Of a DNA stretch of 64,000 nucleotides, positions 18,694-27,836 are shown piece by piece. A program made the position numbers and the translations under genes. The notes under the pieces were generated by a model. It saw only the letters and a list, made by a program, of their open reading frames with translations. It was not told the origin of the DNA and did not search any database. Source of the stretch: an uncultured Nitrospina sp. (GTDB lineage: Bacteria; Nitrospinota; Nitrospinia; Nitrospinales; VA-1); contig CALAGQ010000080.1 of assembly GCA_937891765.1 (NCBI GenBank), positions 1-64,000 on the forward strand, written 5' to 3'. Position 1 is the stretch's first letter. Every line of letters begins with the position of its first letter.

Positions 18694-19698
18694 ATGGGTG
18701 CAACACCTATTATCGCATTAACGATGGGAGATCCTGCCGGGATCGGACCCGAAGTCATTGTCAAAGCTTTTCAGGATGACACCCTGCCGCTTCAGTCCCG
18801 AGCGGTGGTCATAGGTGATGCACGCCTGCTTCAGGAAACTGCAAAAAAGTTTGCCCCGGAAATTCTGGTGCACTCCATTAACCGGCCCGAAGAAGGCTGG
18901 TACCAGACCTGCACCATTGATGTCATCGACCTCAAGAACGTTCCCGAAAATATTCCTGTTGGCAGACCCAGCGCCGAGGCAGGCCAGGCCAGTTATGAGG
19001 CCATCAAAGTTGCTGTAGACTTGGCTCTCCGCGACGAAGTCTCTGCCATTACAACAGCACCCATTAATAAAAAGAGCCTGCATCTTGCAGGCCATCTGTT
19101 TCCCGGGCATACCGAACTACTGGCCGATCTCACAGGTTCCAAACAGGCCGCGCTTATGATGGCGGGCAAAACCCTGAGAGTCGTGCTTGTCACTACTCAT
19201 GTCCCCTTGGGGCTGGTTCAGCCTCTCATCACTGAAGAAAGAGTGCTCAACATCATTCGGCTGACTCATGAATGGCTGACCCGACATGTGACCGATGTTC
19301 CCAATATTGCAGTGACAGGACTCAACCCGCATTGTGGCGATGGAGGAATTTTTGGACAAGAAGAAACCGATTTCATTTTACCCGCACTGAAAATCGTGCA
19401 GCAGGAAGGCATCCAGGCAAGCGGTCCCTTCTCTGCCGATGCCCTGTTTGGCAGAGCGGACTCCCAGAAATATGACGCGGTGGTCTGCATGTATCACGAT
19501 CAAGGTATGATCCCAGTAAAGATGGACTCCGCCGGGCAGGGAGTGAACATCACCTTGGGCCTGCCCATATTGAGAACCTCCGTAGACCATGGCACCGCAT
19601 TCGACATTGCGGGAAAAGACAGAGCCTGCCCAGAAAATCTTAAAATGGCTTTGAGGACGGCGAGTCGGTTGTCGCAATCCACGCTCTCCATGAAATGA
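18694..19698 (+). CDS. pdxA: 4-hydroxythreonine-4-phosphate dehydrogenase
   Basis: A 334-residue PdxA, which oxidises 4-phosphohydroxy-L-threonine in DXP-dependent pyridoxal phosphate synthesis. Seen motifs are ALTMGDPAGIGPEVI at the N-terminus, the metal/substrate histidine segment FPGHTELLADL, LNPHCGDGGIFGQEE and CMYHDQGMIPVKM, then DHGTAFDIAGK. The length matches E. coli PdxA (329). Its TGA overlaps the ATG of rsmA, reproducing the widespread pdxA-rsmA pair. Confidence 0.96.
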   Translation: MGATPIIALTMGDPAGIGPEVIVKAFQDDTLPLQSRAVVIGDARLLQETAKKFAPEILVHSINRPEEGWYQTCTIDVIDLKNVPENIPVGRPSAEAGQASYEAIKVAVDLALRDEVSAITTAPINKKSLHLAGHLFPGHTELLADLTGSKQAALMMAGKTLRVVLVTTHVPLGLVQPLITEERVLNIIRLTHEWLTRHVTDVPNIAVTGLNPHCGDGGIFGQEETDFILPALKIVQQEGIQASGPFSADALFGRADSQKYDAVVCMYHDQGMIPVKMDSAGQGVNITLGLPILRTSVDHGTAFDIAGKDRACPENLKMALRTASRLSQSTLSMK

Positions 19699-20483
19699 GG
19701 AAGAGGCCACTCGGGCAAAACTTCCTGATCGACCTGAACATCGCTCAGAACATCATCCAGTTGGCCCATATCCAGCCCGGCGAACCGGTGGTTGAAATTG
19801 GGCCCGGAAAGGGTGTCCTCACCCAACTTCTAATCCGCGAGGCCGATTCGTTGACCGCTATCGAACTCGATCCCCGGCTTTCAAAAGACCTGCAAAACCG
19901 TTTTGGTGATACTCCATCTTTTAAACTGATTGAAGGCGATGCAGCAAAGTTTGATTACGCTTCTCTAGGGGGAGGACTTAACGTCGTTTCCAATCTTCCC
20001 TATTACGCCGCCACCCATATCATGAAAAAATTGATCCATTACCGGAATCAAATCCGCTCCATGACGTTGATGCTACAAAAAGAAGTGGTAGACCGGTTAA
20101 CGGCCAAACCCGGCCAAAAGGAATACGGTTCACTCTCCGTCTACGTGCAGTATCATTGTGAGATTGAGCGTTTGCTTGAAATTCCCAACACCGCGTTTTC
20201 ACCTAAACCCAAAATCGATTCTTCGCTCATCGGTCTAACGCCCCTGCCCCAGCCAAAGGTGCAGGTTGAAAATCCGAAACTGTTTTTTAAGCTGGTGAAC
20301 TCCGCATTTTTTCATAAACGGAAAATGCTGAAAAATAATTTAAAAGACTGGGAATCTCTGTTCAATGAGGAAAACGGGAAAACTCGATTGGCCGGCATCG
20401 ATCTTAACCGGAGAGGCGAAACCCTCTCCCTTGAGGATTTCGCAGATCTTGCCAACCATGTTCACACCCTCACGGCTGCCTGA
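19695..20483 (+). CDS. rsmA: 16S rRNA (adenine1518/1519-N6)-dimethyltransferase
   Basis: A 262-residue RsmA/KsgA that dimethylates two adenines in helix 45 of 16S rRNA late in 30S assembly. It begins with the family hallmark RKRPLGQNFLID, followed by motif I VVEIGPGKGVLT, the acidic ELDPRL, and catalytic motif IV NLPYY (VSNLPYYAATHI). The start at 19695 overlaps the pdxA stop (ATGA). It is followed 51 bp later by the SUMT/HemD gene. Confidence 0.96.
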   Translation: MRKRPLGQNFLIDLNIAQNIIQLAHIQPGEPVVEIGPGKGVLTQLLIREADSLTAIELDPRLSKDLQNRFGDTPSFKLIEGDAAKFDYASLGGGLNVVSNLPYYAATHIMKKLIHYRNQIRSMTLMLQKEVVDRLTAKPGQKEYGSLSVYVQYHCEIERLLEIPNTAFSPKPKIDSSLIGLTPLPQPKVQVENPKLFFKLVNSAFFHKRKMLKNNLKDWESLFNEENGKTRLAGIDLNRRGETLSLEDFADLANHVHTLTAA

Positions 20484-20534
20484 AAGGGTGAACAACTAAT
20501 TTTATCGGCCCCAAAAACTACCAACTATCAAATC

Positions 20535-22061
20535 ATGACCAACTCAAGTAAAGGGAAAGTGGTTCTCGTCGGCGCCGGACCGGGCGATATCGGCCTGTTG
20601 ACCTTGAACGGCAAACAGTGGCTGCAAAAGGCCGATGTCATCTTATACGACCACCTGGTCAATCCTGATATGATTCGCTTCACGCAAAATTCAGCGGAAA
20701 AAATTTATGTCGGAAAAAAAGAAGGCGTTGCCTCCATGGAACAGGAAGAGATCAATCAACTGCTCGTCAGTAAAGCCCGCGAAGGAAAAATCGTTATCCG
20801 CTTAAAAGGCGGAGACCCGTTTCTGTTTGGGCGCGGGGGCGAAGAGATACAAGCCGTCCAGCAAGCCGGCATCCCTTTCATCATCGTTCCCGGCGTGACC
20901 TCAGTAACCGGCGTTGCAGCCTATGCTGGCATCCCGCTCACACACCGCGACCTGTCTTCCACCCTTTCTATCATTACCGGGAGTAACGAAAAAAAACAGG
21001 GCGACATTCATATCGATTGGGAAAAAATAGCGGCCCGGTCCGGGACTCTGGTTTTTCTCATGGGTGCACGCAAACTTCCTTTGATTGTCGAAAAACTCAT
21101 GAGTTTCGGCAAAAATCCGGATACCCCTATCGCCGTTGTGCAATGGGGCACGACGGCCCGGCAGAAAACATGGACCGGCACTCTCGGCACCATTGTAGAG
21201 ATTTCCGCGAAAGATAAAATTTTGCCCCCGGCCCTGACCATAATCGGAGAAGTGGTGAACCTGAAACCCGTCATCGAATGGTATGAACACCTGCCACTGT
21301 TCGGTAAAACTATTGTCGTCACGCGAAAAGGCGACCAGGCCGAAACCATGATCGACCGACTGCGAGAACTAGGCGCCGAGCCTTTCTTTTTCCCGGTGAT
21401 CGAGACCATCGCACCGGATGACTGGGCACCTTTAGATAATGCGCTGAACAACCTCTCTCAATACCATGGACTGATATTCACCAGCGTCAATGGCGTGCGT
21501 TTTTTTGCCGAACGACTCAAAGCTGTTGAGCAAGACATCCGCGAGTTGAAAGGACTTCGGGTCTTCACCATCGGACCCAAAACCGCCGAGGCCGTTCGCA
21601 ACCTGGGAATCCGCGTGGATGTGGTGCCCGAAAATTTTGTCGCCGAATCTCTGATCGAAAGTATCGGCAAAGAAAACATAAATGGGAAGCGGTTTCTTAT
21701 ACCCCGCGCCACCGTCGCTCGCGAAACCCTGCCCGAACAACTGCGGGAAATGGGAGCCATCGTTGATGTTGCTCCGGCTTACCAGACCGTTCTGCCTAAC
21801 ACACCGGTGGATGCACTGAAAAAGAGGCTTGCAGAAGGAAGCATTGATGTCATCACGTTCACCTCCTCCTCCACCGTCAAAAACTTTCTCGCATTGACCG
21901 GAGAAGAACTCCTGCCCGCGATTAAAAAAATCACAATCGCCTGCATCGGCCCGGTCACCGGAAAAACCGCCAAAGATGCCGGGTTAAATGTAGAAATCGC
22001 ACCGGAACAATACACCGTAGCATCTCTCCTGGACGCCATCGAAACCCACCAATCGGGCTAG
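20535..22061 (+). CDS. uroporphyrinogen-III C-methyltransferase / uroporphyrinogen-III synthase fusion
   Basis: A 508-residue bifunctional tetrapyrrole enzyme. Residues 1-245 are SUMT (CobA): VVLVGAGPGDIGLLTLNGKQ, the substrate loop YVGKKEG, LKGGDPFLFGRGGEE and PGVTSVTGVAAYAGIPLTHR. Residues 255-508 are HemD: GKTIVVTRKGDQAETMIDRL, TSVNGVRFF, RFLIPRATVARETLP and VITFTSSSTVKNF. The fusion makes uroporphyrinogen III and methylates it to precorrin-2, feeding siroheme, cobalamin or heme d1. Such cobA-hemD fusions are known in several phyla. Its stop codon TAG is the first part of an R1 repeat module. Confidence 0.95.
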   Translation: MTNSSKGKVVLVGAGPGDIGLLTLNGKQWLQKADVILYDHLVNPDMIRFTQNSAEKIYVGKKEGVASMEQEEINQLLVSKAREGKIVIRLKGGDPFLFGRGGEEIQAVQQAGIPFIIVPGVTSVTGVAAYAGIPLTHRDLSSTLSIITGSNEKKQGDIHIDWEKIAARSGTLVFLMGARKLPLIVEKLMSFGKNPDTPIAVVQWGTTARQKTWTGTLGTIVEISAKDKILPPALTIIGEVVNLKPVIEWYEHLPLFGKTIVVTRKGDQAETMIDRLRELGAEPFFFPVIETIAPDDWAPLDNALNNLSQYHGLIFTSVNGVRFFAERLKAVEQDIRELKGLRVFTIGPKTAEAVRNLGIRVDVVPENFVAESLIESIGKENINGKRFLIPRATVARETLPEQLREMGAIVDVAPAYQTVLPNTPVDALKKRLAEGSIDVITFTSSSTVKNFLALTGEELLPAIKKITIACIGPVTGKTAKDAGLNVEIAPEQYTVASLLDAIETHQSG

Positions 22062-22175
22062 TGAGCAATAGCCTTTTTTGGCCAGCAACAAGTTATTTCG
22101 ACCTGACCAAGCCATTTCTATCTGTCTCCCTTGCTAAGGGGCGCCGAGTGGTGGTTGCCCCTGAGGCGAGCAGAG
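22058..22175 (+). repeat. R1 intergenic repeat copy
   Basis: Plus orientation: CTAGTGAGCAATAG, TTTTTTGGCCAGCAACAAG, GTTATTTCGAC, a CCATTT module, the hairpin TCCCTTGCTAAGGG, then CGCCGAGTGGTGG and the TGCCCCTGAGGCGAGCAG module. Its TAG is the stop codon of the SUMT/HemD gene. It fills most of the spacer to the parvulin gene. Confidence 0.8.
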
Positions 22176-22239
22176 GGTATAATGCCCACATATTACATAA
22201 ACCCATTTACCAACGTCTATCAAGGACGGGGATGCCGAT

Positions 22240-22617
22240 ATGTCGATACGAGCAATTCAAGTCAGCCACATTGTCTTAAGCACCGAAGACCTTGCCAATG
22301 TGCTTATTGATCACCTCAGAGAAGATGAGTATAAAGACCGCGAGATACTGTTTAAAGTGTTTGCCAAGATGGCAAAAAAATACAGTGCCTGCGGATCCCG
22401 CAATAAAGGCGGTGATCTTGGATATCTTGAGCATAATACCGCCGCTCCCGAACTGGAAAAAGCCGCCATGGCGGCTCCGGTAGGTGAAGTTCAAGGCCCG
22501 ATCAAAAGCAAGTTTGGATACCATATATTTCTCATAACCAAAGAAGACGAAATGACAGACACTGGCATCGACGGCCTGACGACCACCTCATTCGGAGGGG
22601 GTGACGGCATGCTGTGA
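22240..22617 (+). CDS. parvulin-type peptidyl-prolyl isomerase, small
   Basis: A 125-residue single-domain parvulin (PpiC family). Landmarks are IQVSHIVLSTEDLAN (parvulin 'ASHIL' start), FAKMAKKYSACGSRNKGGDLGYL, MAAPVGEVQGPIKSKFGYHIFLI. It has no signal peptide, so it appears cytoplasmic, unlike SurA or PrsA. The glycine-rich tail ends DGML. A 13-bp tandem duplication at the 3' end (TGACGGCATGCTG twice, 22606-22631) moved the stop. The VOC gene begins 21 bp later. Confidence 0.87.
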   Translation: MSIRAIQVSHIVLSTEDLANVLIDHLREDEYKDREILFKVFAKMAKKYSACGSRNKGGDLGYLEHNTAAPELEKAAMAAPVGEVQGPIKSKFGYHIFLITKEDEMTDTGIDGLTTTSFGGGDGML

Positions 22618-22638
22618 CGGCATGCTGTAACAGTATCC

Positions 22639-23034
22639 ATGCACCTTCAAGGCATCCACCACATTGCCCTCAATGTCAGCGACCTGGACCGCGCCGAGCG
22701 TTTTTATACGGACGTGCTCGGATTCAACGTCAGCCACCGGTTTTCCAAAGGACTGAGGCATATCATGCTGGATACCGGCAATTCCCACTTGGCCCTGTTT
22801 GAAACTCCCGACCTCGAAATGAAACCAGCACTTGAACAACTCAGCGATAAAGGTTATATGCATTTCGCTTTTGCGACCAGCCGCGATGAATTTATCAAGA
22901 TCGTTGACGAACTCAAAAACAAGGATGTAACGATCGACAGTGGTCCTGTAGTACGCGGCGAAGGAGAATCCATCTATTTCACAGACCCGGACCGAAATCA
23001 TCTTGAAATCCGATGCGATGCCAAGACGGAATGA
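22639..23034 (+). CDS. VOC-fold (glyoxalase/bleomycin resistance) protein
   Basis: A 131-residue vicinal-oxygen-chelate protein with the two beta-alpha-beta-beta-beta modules. The first is GIHHIALNVSDLDRAERFY with HLALFETPD; the second is MHFAFATSRDEF with YFTDPDRNHLEIRC. Candidate metal ligands are the His of IHHIAL, Glu of LALFE, His of MHFAF and Glu of HLEI. The substrate is unknown. Its TGA overlaps the mqnC ATG, so the two are co-translated, though a menaquinone role for it is not established. Confidence 0.85.
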   Translation: MHLQGIHHIALNVSDLDRAERFYTDVLGFNVSHRFSKGLRHIMLDTGNSHLALFETPDLEMKPALEQLSDKGYMHFAFATSRDEFIKIVDELKNKDVTIDSGPVVRGEGESIYFTDPDRNHLEIRCDAKTE

Positions 23035-24107
23035 TGATTGAATCCATCCTCGAAAAAGCCCTTGCCGGTCAGCGGATACAGCCTGATGAAGCGCTGCAAC
23101 TGTTTTCCACAACAGATATCCTGCTTCTCGGAAACGTCGCCTCCAAATTGACCCGTAATAAAAGGGCCGATAAAACCATCACCTACATCGTAGACAGAAA
23201 TATCAATTACACCAATGTCTGCGTTACCGATTGTTCTTTCTGCGCTTTCTACCGTAAGGAATCCGACGCCGACTCTTATGTTCTGCCCTTTGAAACCATC
23301 GCGCAAAAAATTGAGGAGACCGTAGCTGCCGGTGGCAACCAGATTCTCCTGCAAGGTGGACATCACCAGAATTTAAAGATCGATTATTTTGAGGAACTGT
23401 TTCAGAAAATCAAACAGCAATTTGGCATTCACCTTCATGCCCTGTCCCCTTCAGAAATCATTCACATCAGTCGGGTATCGAAACTCTCACTGGATGAGAC
23501 TCTCACCCGGCTCAAACAGGCAGGATTGGACTCCATACCTGGCGGCGGCGCAGAGATTCTCGTTGACCGCGTACGCCAGATTATCAGCCCGAAAAAATGC
23601 ACGGCAGATGAATGGCTGGAGGTCATGGAACACGCCCACGGCATGGGCATCCCCACCACCGCGACCATGATGTTCGGTCATGTCGAAACACTTGAAGAAC
23701 GCATCGAGCATCTTGAGCGGCTCAGAAAATTACAGGATAAAACCCAGGGCTTCACCGCATTCATCGCTTGGGGCTTTCAACCGGGAAACACACAACTGCA
23801 AGGGGACAGCGGAATACAAACCGCTGTTACCGGATTCGAATACTTAAAAACACTTGCCATCAGCCGGATATTCCTCGACAACTTCAATAACCTGCAATCC
23901 TCATGGGTGACTCAGGGTCCGAAAATCGGACAGGTGTCGCTTTACTACGGAGCCAACGATATGGGTAGCACCATGATGGAAGAAAACGTAGTTGCCGCCG
24001 CAGGAACCGTCTATTGCATGGACGAGGAAGAAATCAAGCGGTTGATCACCGATGGCGGCTTCATCCCCCAACGCCGCAACATGAAATACGATTATCTACC
24101 GCACTGA
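23031..24107 (+). CDS. mqnC: cyclic dehypoxanthine futalosine synthase
   Basis: A 358-residue radical SAM enzyme of the futalosine menaquinone pathway, which cyclises dehypoxanthine futalosine. The cluster motif is CVTDCSFCAFYR (CxxxCxxC), followed by ILLQGGHHQNLKIDYFEELF, HALSPSEI, GLDSIPGGGAEILVDRVR, TTATMMFGH and the C-terminal GSTMMEENVVAAAG typical of MqnC. The start at 23031 overlaps the VOC stop; an earlier ATG at 23013 would add six residues within the VOC gene. The other mqn genes are not in the window. It implies menaquinone made from chorismate by the futalosine route. Confidence 0.92.
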   Translation: MMIESILEKALAGQRIQPDEALQLFSTTDILLLGNVASKLTRNKRADKTITYIVDRNINYTNVCVTDCSFCAFYRKESDADSYVLPFETIAQKIEETVAAGGNQILLQGGHHQNLKIDYFEELFQKIKQQFGIHLHALSPSEIIHISRVSKLSLDETLTRLKQAGLDSIPGGGAEILVDRVRQIISPKKCTADEWLEVMEHAHGMGIPTTATMMFGHVETLEERIEHLERLRKLQDKTQGFTAFIAWGFQPGNTQLQGDSGIQTAVTGFEYLKTLAISRIFLDNFNNLQSSWVTQGPKIGQVSLYYGANDMGSTMMEENVVAAAGTVYCMDEEEIKRLITDGGFIPQRRNMKYDYLPH

Positions 24108-24264
24108 GCATTTTGTAAAAAAATAAATATACCTTTATATTTCAAACCCTTGCGGGAATAAAAAGCACCTTTACATTCTTTGTGTAATATAATACCCTAT
24201 TGCAAGGGGTTTAGTTCTTAAATATTCCCCATGCCAATCAACTTATCGCTAATTAGAATTTTAA

Positions 24265-25562
24265 ATGTTCATCACGCATAGTTCTTTTCCTTCTATCATA
24301 TTGAGCCGTGAGGGTTTGCATGAATGGCAGGATGCCGTTAATGGCCTCGCGAACACCCTTAAGGTTCCCTCAGTATCCATAACCCGACACGCACCTCCTT
24401 TTTTTGAAATTGTCTGCACCAGTAGTCGGACAAAAATCCATTCTCATCTGGGAGCTATCAGCCCTGTGAAAACTTCTATTGTGAAGCAGTCATCCATTCG
24501 GGTGAAACGCTCAGGATCCCCGACGCCACAAAATCCAAGGGCTGGGAAAACAGCTCCGCCGTTAAGAATGAAGTGCTCTCCTACCTCGGGCTTCCGGCAT
24601 TCATGCCAGATGGAAAAGTATTTGGCACCTTCTTCATCGCGCATACCAAAACAAACTCTTTGCCCGATGAAAGCGAAAAGCTTCTCCGGCAATTCAAGCA
24701 AATCATTGAGTCTAATCTGGCTTCCCTCTTGCAGGCTCCCAAAACAAATACGAAAAAATTTATGACCGCGATCACCAAACAGGAAAAAACCGGTAAAACG
24801 CTGAAAGAGTACCGAAACCGCATTGAAGAACTGGAAAGGTCAAACCAACGACTCAAAATTTCCATGGAGGGTCTTAAGCGCAGTAATCGGGACTTGGAGG
24901 AATTCGCCTTTCTTGCTTCCCATGACCTTCAGGAACCTTTAAGGAAAATAAGAACTCTTAGCACTTTTATCAAAAGTCACTCCGAAAATCTGGATGAAAA
25001 ATGCAAAGACTATTTCAGCCGTATGATCAAGGCTTCCGCAAGAATGCAGAGTTTTATAGACGACCTTCTGCAACTTGCACGGGTGACCGGACAGACCCGG
25101 CAACCTCAAAAAACCGATCTGAACAATCTTTTGCAGGATGTTCTGGTAGATCTTGAGGATCGGATCACAAGTACCTGCGCCGAAATTCAGATTGGCAAAC
25201 TCCCTGTTCTCAGTGCTGACGCCATCCAGACGAAACAACTCTTTCAGAATCTCTTATCGAACAGCCTCAAATTCCATCAAAAGGGAGTTGCACCGGTAAT
25301 CAAAGTTAGCAGCCAGCTTTCCAGTAGTGGGAACATGGAAATTGTGGTTGAAGACAACGGCATAGGAATCCGCCCTGAACACAAAGAACGTATTTTTAAA
25401 CCGTTCGAGAGACTTCACGGACGAGATGAATACGAAGGAAGCGGCATGGGACTCGCCATGTGCCAAAAAATAGTTTCCCTGCATGGATGGGAAATTGAGG
25501 TTGAAGGAATCCCTGACCAAGGAACAAAAGTCTTGATCTCCATTCCCTCCGAGCAAACCTGA
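24265..25562 (+). pseudogene. GAF-domain sensor histidine kinase, interrupted by one frameshift
   Basis: From 24265 the frame reads a GAF-like start (LHEWQDAVNGLANTLKVPSV, then FEIVCTSSR) to about 24428. The conserved sequence then continues in the frame one base back (DKNPFSSGSYQPCENFYCEA, then LRIPDATKSKGWENSS, LSYLGLPAFMPDGKVFGTFF) to the end. The slip point is a run of five A's near 24432-24436. The kinase part is intact: coiled coil, H-box FLASHDLQEPLRKIR, N-box NLLSNSLKFH, DNGIGI and GSGMGLAMC. No membrane segments, so a soluble sensor. It could be a true lesion, a sequencing error or a slippage product; the downstream part could still be made from GTG at 24573. Confidence 0.8.
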
Positions 25563-25563
25563 C

Positions 25564-25826
25564 ACCCCACTCGACGTTGAACCAGCGACCACTCGGCGTG
25601 GAGCCAATGAGCAATAGCTTGATTTGGCGAACAAAGGTTTTGGCGGCTCAAAATGCTCTTGCCCGGTTTGCCCCTGCGGCGAGCAGCCACCGGGCATGGC
25701 CCGGTGCCAGAGGGCGGAGTACCTCCGCTGGTAATGAGCAATGGATTCTTGCTGCTAGCTATCGTGCTCTCGGCTTAACTGGCTGTTGCCATTTGCCTCC
25801 CTCGCTAGAGGGCTCGGCGTCCCAGC
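25564..25826 (+). repeat. R1 composite repeat (several modules, about 260 bp)
   Basis: The longest R1 region. It contains CCACTCGGCGTGGAGCC, GAGCAATAGCTTGATTTGGC, a TGCCCCTGCGGCGAGCAG module, GGGCATGGCCCGGTGCC (palindromic), CGGAGTACCTCCGCTGGTAA, a second GAGCAATGG block, CTCGGCTTAAC, TTGCCATTTGCC and the hairpin CCCTCGCTAGAGGG. It follows the histidine kinase stop immediately and runs into the 3' end of the recombinase gene, providing that gene's last codons and stop. Confidence 0.82.
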
Positions 25827-26590
25827 AAGGTTTGCACCGCGATGCGGTCGGCTCCTTTGGCGAGCATGAATGCCGTGAACGACTGGCGCAGCGAATGTGG
25901 TGTGACCTGTTTTTCCACACCGGAGGTGGTCAGTGCGGCTTTAAAAAATTTAGTGACACTGCGAGTGGTCAGCTTTCCTCCCTGTTCGCTGGGGAATAAA
26001 TAGTCGCCCGGACTTTTATTACCAATCTGCCTTTGCAGGGCATCTTTAAGACTAGCGGAAAATATGGTAGTGCGCGCACCCAACTTGCCGAGCCCTGGCA
26101 CAAATAGCATCAACTTATCGAGACTCACATGCTGAGCCTTGACCTCTACCAGTTCAGAGACACGCAAACCCGCCGTGTAGGCCAACTCTACCATCAGCCT
26201 GTGCTTCAGGTTCTCTAATGAGACCGCTATTTTTCGCACTTCACTGACGGTCAGCACCACGGGTTTTATTTTTTTCTTTCGTGGCCGCTTGAATCCATCC
26301 AGAATGAGGTCATGGTTATAGACCGCCTTGTAAAAATAACCGAGAGCGTTATAAGCCTGATCCACCGTTGATCTTGATTTCCCCTCCACAACGAGACCTT
26401 CCAGATAACTCCTGATATCGTCCCCCGAAATATTTTGCGGGTTGGTCAAGTCTTTGTCCCGCACAAAATGTCGCAGTTGCCCTAGATAGGCCTTGATGGT
26501 TTGCGGACTGTAAGCACGTTGTTCGAGGTTGCCCTGAATAGCGCTGAATAATCTTGTCAGAGATAAGGGCTGGGTGGTGACGCGATTCAT
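25805..26590 (-). pseudogene. XerC/XerD-type tyrosine recombinase, C-terminally truncated
   Basis: 261 residues from the ATG at 26588-26590 (GGAG ribosome site 8 bases upstream). The N-terminal SAM-like core-binding domain reads RAYSPQTIKAYLGQLRHFV. The catalytic domain shows the first arginine in AYTAGLRVSELV (near 141) and the HxxR box as TPHSLRQSF (near 231-234). The protein stops at LLGRRAL, exactly where the family has LLGH followed by about 20-35 residues with the nucleophilic tyrosine (TTxIYTH). The usual GKGxKxR hairpin is also altered (GLGKLGARTT). The final codons and TAG come from an R1 repeat. It is probably inactive. Confidence 0.85.
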
Positions 26591-26639
26591 GATGAATTCT
26601 CCAGATAAGGTCGCCCAACATGATGCTGGACTCAATGGA

Positions 26640-26700
26640 CGCGAAATACTTCCGCTGGTAGTGGTCGGTTAGCAGGATAAAGGGTTCTGCTATTGCAAAA
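26640..26700. repeat. possible R1 fragment upstream of the recombinase gene
   Basis: ATACTTCCGCTGGTAGTGG at about 26645-26663 resembles the GTACCTCCGCTGGTAATGA module of the composite repeat at 25718-25737. TTCTGCTATTGC follows, which could be a decayed inverted AGCAATAG module. If real, the truncated recombinase is flanked on both sides by R1 material. Short match, low certainty. Confidence 0.35.
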
Positions 26701-26762
26701 CCAATATAATCACTGCGCTACCAAAGGTCAAGCAGAAAGGCGATAAAAAACAGCGGGTTACG

Positions 26763-27833
26763 TCAGGAGGAGTAAAACGAGGAGGCTTTGTATTGCAAAA
26801 TACCACGCGACATGAGGACGTTGAGGACAGCGACTCCAGGAACGCCTAGTATCATCCCTGCCAGCCCAAACAGTTCCCCGCCCAGCAAAACAGCAAGGAT
26901 CACGGCGACTGGATGGAGTCCTATGTTCTCGCCCACCACTCGTGGTGTGATGACCATGCCCTCCAGAGCCTGAACCACACCGAAGACACCGGCGACAGCC
27001 AGCACTGGCATCCATTCTTGAGTATGCATATAAGTCAAAAGTGCGGAAGGCACAAAACCTAAAACCAGACCCAGATAAGGAACCAGGTTGACGATTCCGG
27101 CCATCATTCCCAGAGACAGACTCATGGGTGTGTCGCACAAATACAGACCGATCGAATACATCGTTCCCATCAAACCGGCGACCATCAATTGTCCACGCAC
27201 AAAACTTGAGAGCACCTGGTCAATTTCCAGAACAATATCTTTCGTCTTTACCTGAAACCGGGGAGGCACAAGTTTCAACAATTTTTCGTTGATCGAATCA
27301 AAATCGCGCAGCAAATAAAACATCACAACGGGAATGATCACCAGATTGGCAAACATCAAAACAATATTGAACAGATTGGAAATTGATCCCCAAATAAATT
27401 TACTGGAAAACTGCAGAACTTTTATCGGCAGTTCCCCTATACGCGACATCCCTTCATTGACAAATGCTTCGACTCTTGCCGGATCCAACCCGCTGATCAT
27501 ATCCAGAATAGGACGAAACCACTCCTGAAAGACTCCAACATAGACGGGAATATTTTTTGCGAGACTTTCAGCCTGCATACTAAAAATCGGCACCAGCAAA
27601 ATTCCAGAACCCAGCACCAGAAAGAAAAAACCCAGCATCAAAACCAAAACAGACAGGGTTCTGGAAAGCTTACAGCCAGCCAACCGGTCTACCAAGGGGT
27701 CCAACAGGTAAGCCAGCGCAAACGCGATAAAAAATGGAGCCACCACACGGCGGGAAAAATAAAGCACCACGCAGACCACCAAAGTCACCGCAACGGAAAT
27801 CAATAACAGGTTTTTATTTTTTTCCTGATTCAT
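26763..27833 (-). CDS. AI-2E family (PerM/YdgK-type) membrane transporter
   Basis: A 356-residue membrane protein of the AI-2E transporter family. It has about eight hydrophobic segments: an N-terminal pair around RRVVAPFFIAFALAYLLDPL, a long soluble loop (residues 80-150), and a C-terminal group with GIVNLVPYLGLVLG, the conserved PxxGLVLG turn, and ITPRVVGENIGLHPVAVIL with LGGELFGLAGMILGVP. Members export small molecules or act as Na+/H+ antiporters. It starts 3 bp after the stop of the exported protein gene, in a likely operon rluB-(exported protein)-this gene. Confidence 0.88.
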   Translation of the reverse strand: MNQEKNKNLLLISVAVTLVVCVVLYFSRRVVAPFFIAFALAYLLDPLVDRLAGCKLSRTLSVLVLMLGFFFLVLGSGILLVPIFSMQAESLAKNIPVYVGVFQEWFRPILDMISGLDPARVEAFVNEGMSRIGELPIKVLQFSSKFIWGSISNLFNIVLMFANLVIIPVVMFYLLRDFDSINEKLLKLVPPRFQVKTKDIVLEIDQVLSSFVRGQLMVAGLMGTMYSIGLYLCDTPMSLSLGMMAGIVNLVPYLGLVLGFVPSALLTYMHTQEWMPVLAVAGVFGVVQALEGMVITPRVVGENIGLHPVAVILAVLLGGELFGLAGMILGVPGVAVLNVLMSRGILQYKASSFYSS

Positions 27834-27836
27834 AAT

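Noticed and set aside
25564-25826. Composite repeat as a CRISPR array or tRNA gene
   Set aside because: There are no regular spacers, no cas gene is in the window, and no cloverleaf with a CCA-like end could be folded by eye.
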